Positions 7,279-10,097 of a stretch of 10,097 bases of DNA are shown here, in pieces. The stretch covers positions 1 through 10,097 of the forward strand of contig JAPKYY010000150.1 of assembly GCA_026394095.1 (NCBI GenBank), in the 5' to 3' direction. Source of the DNA: Acidobacteriota bacterium. GTDB taxonomy: Bacteria; Acidobacteriota; Terriglobia; Bryobacterales; Bryobacteraceae. Both the position numbers and the translations under genes were made by a program. The notes beneath the pieces are model-generated. The model saw only the letters and a list, made by a program, of their open reading frames with translations, searched no databases and had not been told where the DNA came from. Positions within the stretch are counted from its first letter, which is position 1. Each line of letters begins with the position of its first letter.

Positions 7279-8553
7279 ATGGCTGAAAACGCGGTTTCGC
7301 TCAAAGCTTATTGGACATTGTTGCGGACGAATCGCAATGTGCGGTTCTTGTGGTTTGCTCAGGTCATTAGCGAAATGGGCGACTGGTTTTATGCCGTCGC
7401 GATTTACAGCCTGCTGCTGGAGTTGACCGGGAGTGCGCGCAGTGTGGCCTTTGCTACGGTTGCGATGGTCTTCCCGCAAGTCCTTGTTTCGCCGATGGCC
7501 GGTGTCGTGAACGACCGGCTCAGACGACGGCAGGTGATGATTGTCGCCGACATCGCTCGCTTCTTTATCGTAGGTTCGATGATCTTCGCCCAATCGGCAG
7601 ATCGTATCTGGCTAGTGTATTCGCTCATGTTTCTGGAGACGGTTATGTGGGCTTTCTTTGAGCCGGGGCGCTCCAGCCTGATGCCGAATTTGTGTCGTGG
7701 TGAGCGTGAAACGCTTGTCGCCAACGCGCTTGGCTCCACCACCTGGGCGGTGAATTTCTTTCTTGGTTCCGCACTTGGCGGATTGGTAGCTGCGAGCTTT
7801 GGACGGAATTCTGTTTTTGTGATCAACGCCTTCACCTTTCTGGTTTCAGCGTGGTTGCTGACGCGGATGCAGTTTGAAGAAAAGCATGTGGATGGCCAGG
7901 GCCCTTTGCGATTCAAGGAGCTCTTCGATTTCTCCCCGATCCTCGATGGATGGCGCTACATTCGCGCGCATGAACGCCTGAAGCCAATTCTGCTGATCAA
8001 GGGTGGAGTGGGCTTGATCGGCGCGAATTGGGTTTTGTTGCCGGTGCTGGGAGAGGGACAGTTTCGTCTGGATGGTTGGGGGCTCAACTCAAGCCAGGCG
8101 GGAATGCTTGGGATGAGCACTTTGATGGGCGCGCGGGGCATCGGGAGCTTCATCGGGCCGATGCTGGGTGCGCCGCTGGCTACGATGCAACTCTCGCGTT
8201 TGCGGTGGGGCATCACGCTTGGCTTTGCGATCGCCTGTGTGGGATACCTTGGGTTGGGATTTGCGCCGAGCCTGGCCTTGGCAGCCTTGGCTGTGGTGGT
8301 GGGTCATGCAGGAACTTCGATGAACTATGTGTTTTCGTCGACACTCGTGCAGACGCTGAGTGAGGATAGATTTCGGGGCAGGGTGACCAGTGCGGAGTTC
8401 GCCCTGATGATGACTTCGATTTCGCTTTCCAGCTTCTTCTCCGGTGAGGCGATTGATCGCGGTATGCCCGCTCAGCAGGTGGCCGTTTGTGTGGCGGTGT
8501 TGACCTTGTTGCCAGTCTTACTCTGGCTCTGGGCTACGCGGAAATGGTCGTAA
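7279..8553 (+). CDS. Major facilitator superfamily transporter (EntS/MFS_3-like)
   Basis: This is a 424-residue polytopic inner-membrane protein with about 10-12 hydrophobic segments, the normal MFS size. The loop between the second and third helices holds a motif A variant, GVVNDRLRRRQVM (75-87). The second half has the related EDRFRGRV (362-369), typical of the EntS/MFS_3 drug- and siderophore-exporter branch. A polar central loop lies at about 198-235. The N-terminus WTLLRTNRNVRFLWFAQVIS with GDWFYAVA shortly after also fits that branch. The ATG at 7279 is 6 nt after the trpS stop and has no clear Shine-Dalgarno sequence, so translation is probably coupled to trpS. The substrate cannot be read from the sequence; proton-driven efflux of a small molecule is the family expectation. 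The last 20 bases overlap the convergent kinase gene. Confidence 0.9.
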   Translation: MAENAVSLKAYWTLLRTNRNVRFLWFAQVISEMGDWFYAVAIYSLLLELTGSARSVAFATVAMVFPQVLVSPMAGVVNDRLRRRQVMIVADIARFFIVGSMIFAQSADRIWLVYSLMFLETVMWAFFEPGRSSLMPNLCRGERETLVANALGSTTWAVNFFLGSALGGLVAASFGRNSVFVINAFTFLVSAWLLTRMQFEEKHVDGQGPLRFKELFDFSPILDGWRYIRAHERLKPILLIKGGVGLIGANWVLLPVLGEGQFRLDGWGLNSSQAGMLGMSTLMGARGIGSFIGPMLGAPLATMQLSRLRWGITLGFAIACVGYLGLGFAPSLALAALAVVVGHAGTSMNYVFSSTLVQTLSEDRFRGRVTSAEFALMMTSISLSSFFSGEAIDRGMPAQQVAVCVAVLTLLPVLLWLWATRKWS

Positions 8554-8980
8554 TTTTGACAAAGCCTTCTGCCTCAGTGGGGGGCTGAAGCCCTTTGAAC
8601 ATCTGTTCGATTACTTCTTCCGGAACAACTCGGGGCCGATTCCGATTCCGCTCAAGAGCGAGCGCAAGCGGGACATCGAAGTGGACTGCCTCGGCTACTG
8701 CACCGTACTTTGCGATCAACCGAAGCCAGTTCTTGCGGTCTCTGCGGCGCAGATTGGTGGCATCAAGGATGGTGGGAGACGAGCCTATCTCCAGGCGCGT
8801 GCGCAAAAGGTGCCGTATTGCACCGAAAACTTTGCCGTGGATGTTCTGGTTGGTCTCGTCTCCGCTAAGAATGAGTCGCATCTCGTCTGAACTCAAAATT
8901 GTACAGCCCTGGGCCTTGGCCCATGTGGATTTCCCAGAGCCTGGAATTCCGATTAACAAGATCACCCTCGCTTGTGTCAC
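8534..8980 (-). CDS. Small P-loop kinase resembling the T4 polynucleotide kinase N-terminal domain
   Basis: This 148-residue cytosolic ATP-binding protein belongs to the AAA_33/zeta-toxin-like kinase group. Walker A is GIPGSGKST (11-19), followed by WA as in T4 polynucleotide kinase. SSDEMR (30-35) places D32 and R35 with the spacing of the catalytic aspartate and substrate-binding arginine of T4 kinase (recalled as D35 and R38). ILDATNLRRRDR (71-82) matches the T4 DTNLNPERR block, and HFDVPLALALERN with a nearby VVPEEVIEQM (100-127) matches its lid region. The T4 phosphatase domain is absent. The likely activity is ATP-dependent phosphoryl transfer to a 5'-hydroxyl nucleic acid end or a small molecule; the substrate is unknown. 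The start is GTG at 8980; a GTG five codons further in is also possible. It converges with the MFS gene (20-bp overlap) and diverges from the next gene across about 20 bp. Confidence 0.85.
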   Translation of the reverse strand: MTQARVILLIGIPGSGKSTWAKAQGCTILSSDEMRLILSGDETNQNIHGKVFGAIRHLLRTRLEIGSSPTILDATNLRRRDRKNWLRLIAKYGAVAEAVHFDVPLALALERNRNRPRVVPEEVIEQMFKGLQPPTEAEGFVKITTISA

Positions 8981-9000
8981 TCTTTGAAATTAGAACAACT
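8981..9000. other. Short divergent intergenic gap
   Basis: This 20-bp AT-rich gap lies between the kinase start on the minus strand and the membrane-protein start on the plus strand. It is too short for two complete promoters, so at least part of each control region must overlap coding sequence. No strong Shine-Dalgarno sequence is visible on either strand. If the membrane protein instead starts at the in-frame GTG at 8974, the two coding regions overlap and the gap vanishes. Confidence 0.5.
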
Positions 9001-10097
9001 GTGGCTCGACGCACAAAAATCCTTTGGCTTTGTCTCTTCCTGATCCCCGTTGCCTGGCAGCTTTGGGTGCCTCCTTACGTGGGTCTGGCTGACAATGGAG
9101 ACTTTGCCAAGGTGGTGGGACGCTTTGCTTTGACCCCGGCTGACCCTGGGCCGCAGCCGACTTTTCATTTCTTCCACCGGCTTTGGAAGAACAATTCGAA
9201 CTCACTTTGGGTGAGTCCGTACTGGGGTGTTGAGGTGTGGCTGGCGCAAGGGGCGCTGTGGCTAAACAAGGCAAGGGAGTTCGACATCCGTTGGCTTGGT
9301 CTGATTCATGTACTGATCTTTGCAGGTGCTGCGTGGCTGTTGATTCAGAAGCGGATTGCTGCGAATCTGTTCGCAATCCTGGCTCTTACCGATGCCGCCT
9401 ACGTCACCTATTTTCAGAGCTTCTACTTTGACGCTGCGAGCATCGTTTTCCTTCTGCTCTTCTTTGCGGCATGGTGGTCTGAATGCTCCTGGGTATTGGC
9501 ATTGGCGGGTTTGGGCTTTGCGCTTTCTAAGGCTCCCCATGCGCCGCTGGCGATCTTGCTGGCCTTGATCCTGCTGCTGGAGCGGAAGCGGAACTTTCTG
9601 CCGGCTGCCGTGGCAATGCTGATCGGCGGTGGTTACATGCTGAGCCAGACCAAGGATGAGTACAAGGCAACCGCCTACTACAACCTTGCCTTCTTCAAGC
9701 TGGGGCCGATGGATCGTGCGGCACTGGATGCGCTGAAGATCCGGCCCGAGGATCATCGGCTCCTGGGTACGCACGCGTTTATGCCGGATAGCCCGGCGCA
9801 GAACACCGAATGGCTAAAGAACTTCTATCCGCAGGGTGGCTACGGCAATGCGCTGGCGTATTACGGGACCCATCCGATGGTTGCTGTGAAGGTCCTATGG
9901 TCTGATCTGGCGACTGAAGCAACGCAGATCCGGGCAGTCAATCTGGGCAACTATGAACGATCTACGGGTAAGCCTTACTGCTCGCTTTCTACCAGCTTTG
10001 GCTGGTACAGCGGGGCAAAGAGCTGGCTCTTTCGTGTGGTGCCATGGCACCTTTTTCTGCTGGTTCCATTGGCGATTTGGATGATTGGAAACAAGCC
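9001..10097 (+). CDS. Polytopic membrane protein, possible GT-C-type glycosyltransferase, 3' end cut off
   Basis: An uninterrupted frame runs from GTG 9001 to the right edge (365 residues, no stop), so the protein is incomplete. Hydrophobic segments lie at about 8-24, 99-115, 121-137, 145-160, 163-178, 181-213 and 347-362. Just after the first is an acidic motif, GLADNGDFAKVVGRF (28-42), on the presumed outer face. YVTYFQSFYFD (134-144) lies in the membrane core, and a soluble stretch of about 130 residues (216-346) follows. One early membrane segment, then an acidic loop, then many helices resembles lipid-linked-sugar-dependent GT-C glycosyltransferases. The ADNGDF motif recalls proteins annotated as WsfD-like hexose transferases. 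That assignment is from memory of the family, not a search. GTG 8974 is an alternative in-frame start; 9001 is preferred because its N-terminus (basic ARRTK, then a hydrophobic segment) looks like a signal anchor. Confidence 0.75.
   Translation, partial: MARRTKILWLCLFLIPVAWQLWVPPYVGLADNGDFAKVVGRFALTPADPGPQPTFHFFHRLWKNNSNSLWVSPYWGVEVWLAQGALWLNKAREFDIRWLGLIHVLIFAGAAWLLIQKRIAANLFAILALTDAAYVTYFQSFYFDAASIVFLLLFFAAWWSECSWVLALAGLGFALSKAPHAPLAILLALILLLERKRNFLPAAVAMLIGGGYMLSQTKDEYKATAYYNLAFFKLGPMDRAALDALKIRPEDHRLLGTHAFMPDSPAQNTEWLKNFYPQGGYGNALAYYGTHPMVAVKVLWSDLATEATQIRAVNLGNYERSTGKPYCSLSTSFGWYSGAKSWLFRVVPWHLFLLVPLAIWMIGNK

Noticed and set aside
6346..7593. A 415-codon open frame antisense to trpS
   Set aside because: Its translation is rich in His, Arg and Gln with no recognisable domain, and it lies wholly opposite trpS and the MFS start, which have clear family motifs. 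It is a by-product of codon bias.
8582..8596. GGGC-TGAA-GCCC hairpin followed by TTT, considered as a terminator for trpS-MFS
   Set aside because: The stem has only four strong pairs and the T-run is three bases; it encodes part of the kinase, so it is not convincing.
9262..9774. A 170-codon minus-strand frame opposite the final membrane protein
   Set aside because: Its product is Gln/Arg/Lys-rich and low in order, while the plus-strand frame encodes clean hydrophobic membrane segments over the whole stretch.

Overview
This is a very gene-dense bacterial window holding six protein-coding genes. Both edge genes are cut, and only about 26 bases lie outside the chosen coding regions. The sequence looks moderately GC-rich, starts include GTG as well as ATG, and genes abut or overlap. 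A DUF58 gene followed by a very large BatA/von Willebrand factor A (vWA) membrane protein is an arrangement I associate with Acidobacteriota and similar Gram-negative soil phyla. That placement is an inference; no rRNA or other taxonomic marker is present.

Layout. (1) Positions 2-5083, plus strand: the 3' part of a DUF58 gene, then with no gap a 1419-residue membrane protein that combines a BatA-type N-terminus, three vWA-like modules, two glutamine-amidotransferase-like (GATase1-like) segments and five predicted membrane segments. In characterised relatives a MoxR AAA+ ATPase gene lies upstream of DUF58 and BatA-type genes, so one is expected just left of the window. (2) Positions 5061-6287, minus strand: an iron-sulfur RlmD/RumA-type m5U RNA methyltransferase. 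Its tail overlaps the giant vWA gene, and its start codon overlaps that of trpS. (3) Positions 6286-8553, plus strand: trpS (tryptophanyl-tRNA synthetase) and, 6 nt later, a major facilitator superfamily (MFS) transporter, probably one transcript. (4) Positions 8534-8980, minus strand: a small P-loop kinase resembling the kinase half of T4 polynucleotide kinase, overlapping the MFS tail. (5) Positions 9001-10097, plus strand: the start of a polytopic membrane protein that resembles GT-C-type glycosyltransferases, running off the right edge.

How they fit together. DUF58 and the giant vWA protein most likely form one functional unit: a cytoplasmic DUF58 adaptor plus a membrane-anchored extracytoplasmic multi-vWA protein, with a MoxR ATPase presumed upstream. 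The methyltransferase and trpS are translation-related housekeeping genes. The MFS transporter, kinase and glycosyltransferase-like gene have no evident functional link to each other. The most unusual item is the single-chain fusion carrying three vWA modules. I saw no RNA genes, CRISPR arrays, insertion sequences, long repeats, or gene-free stretches above 300 bases.
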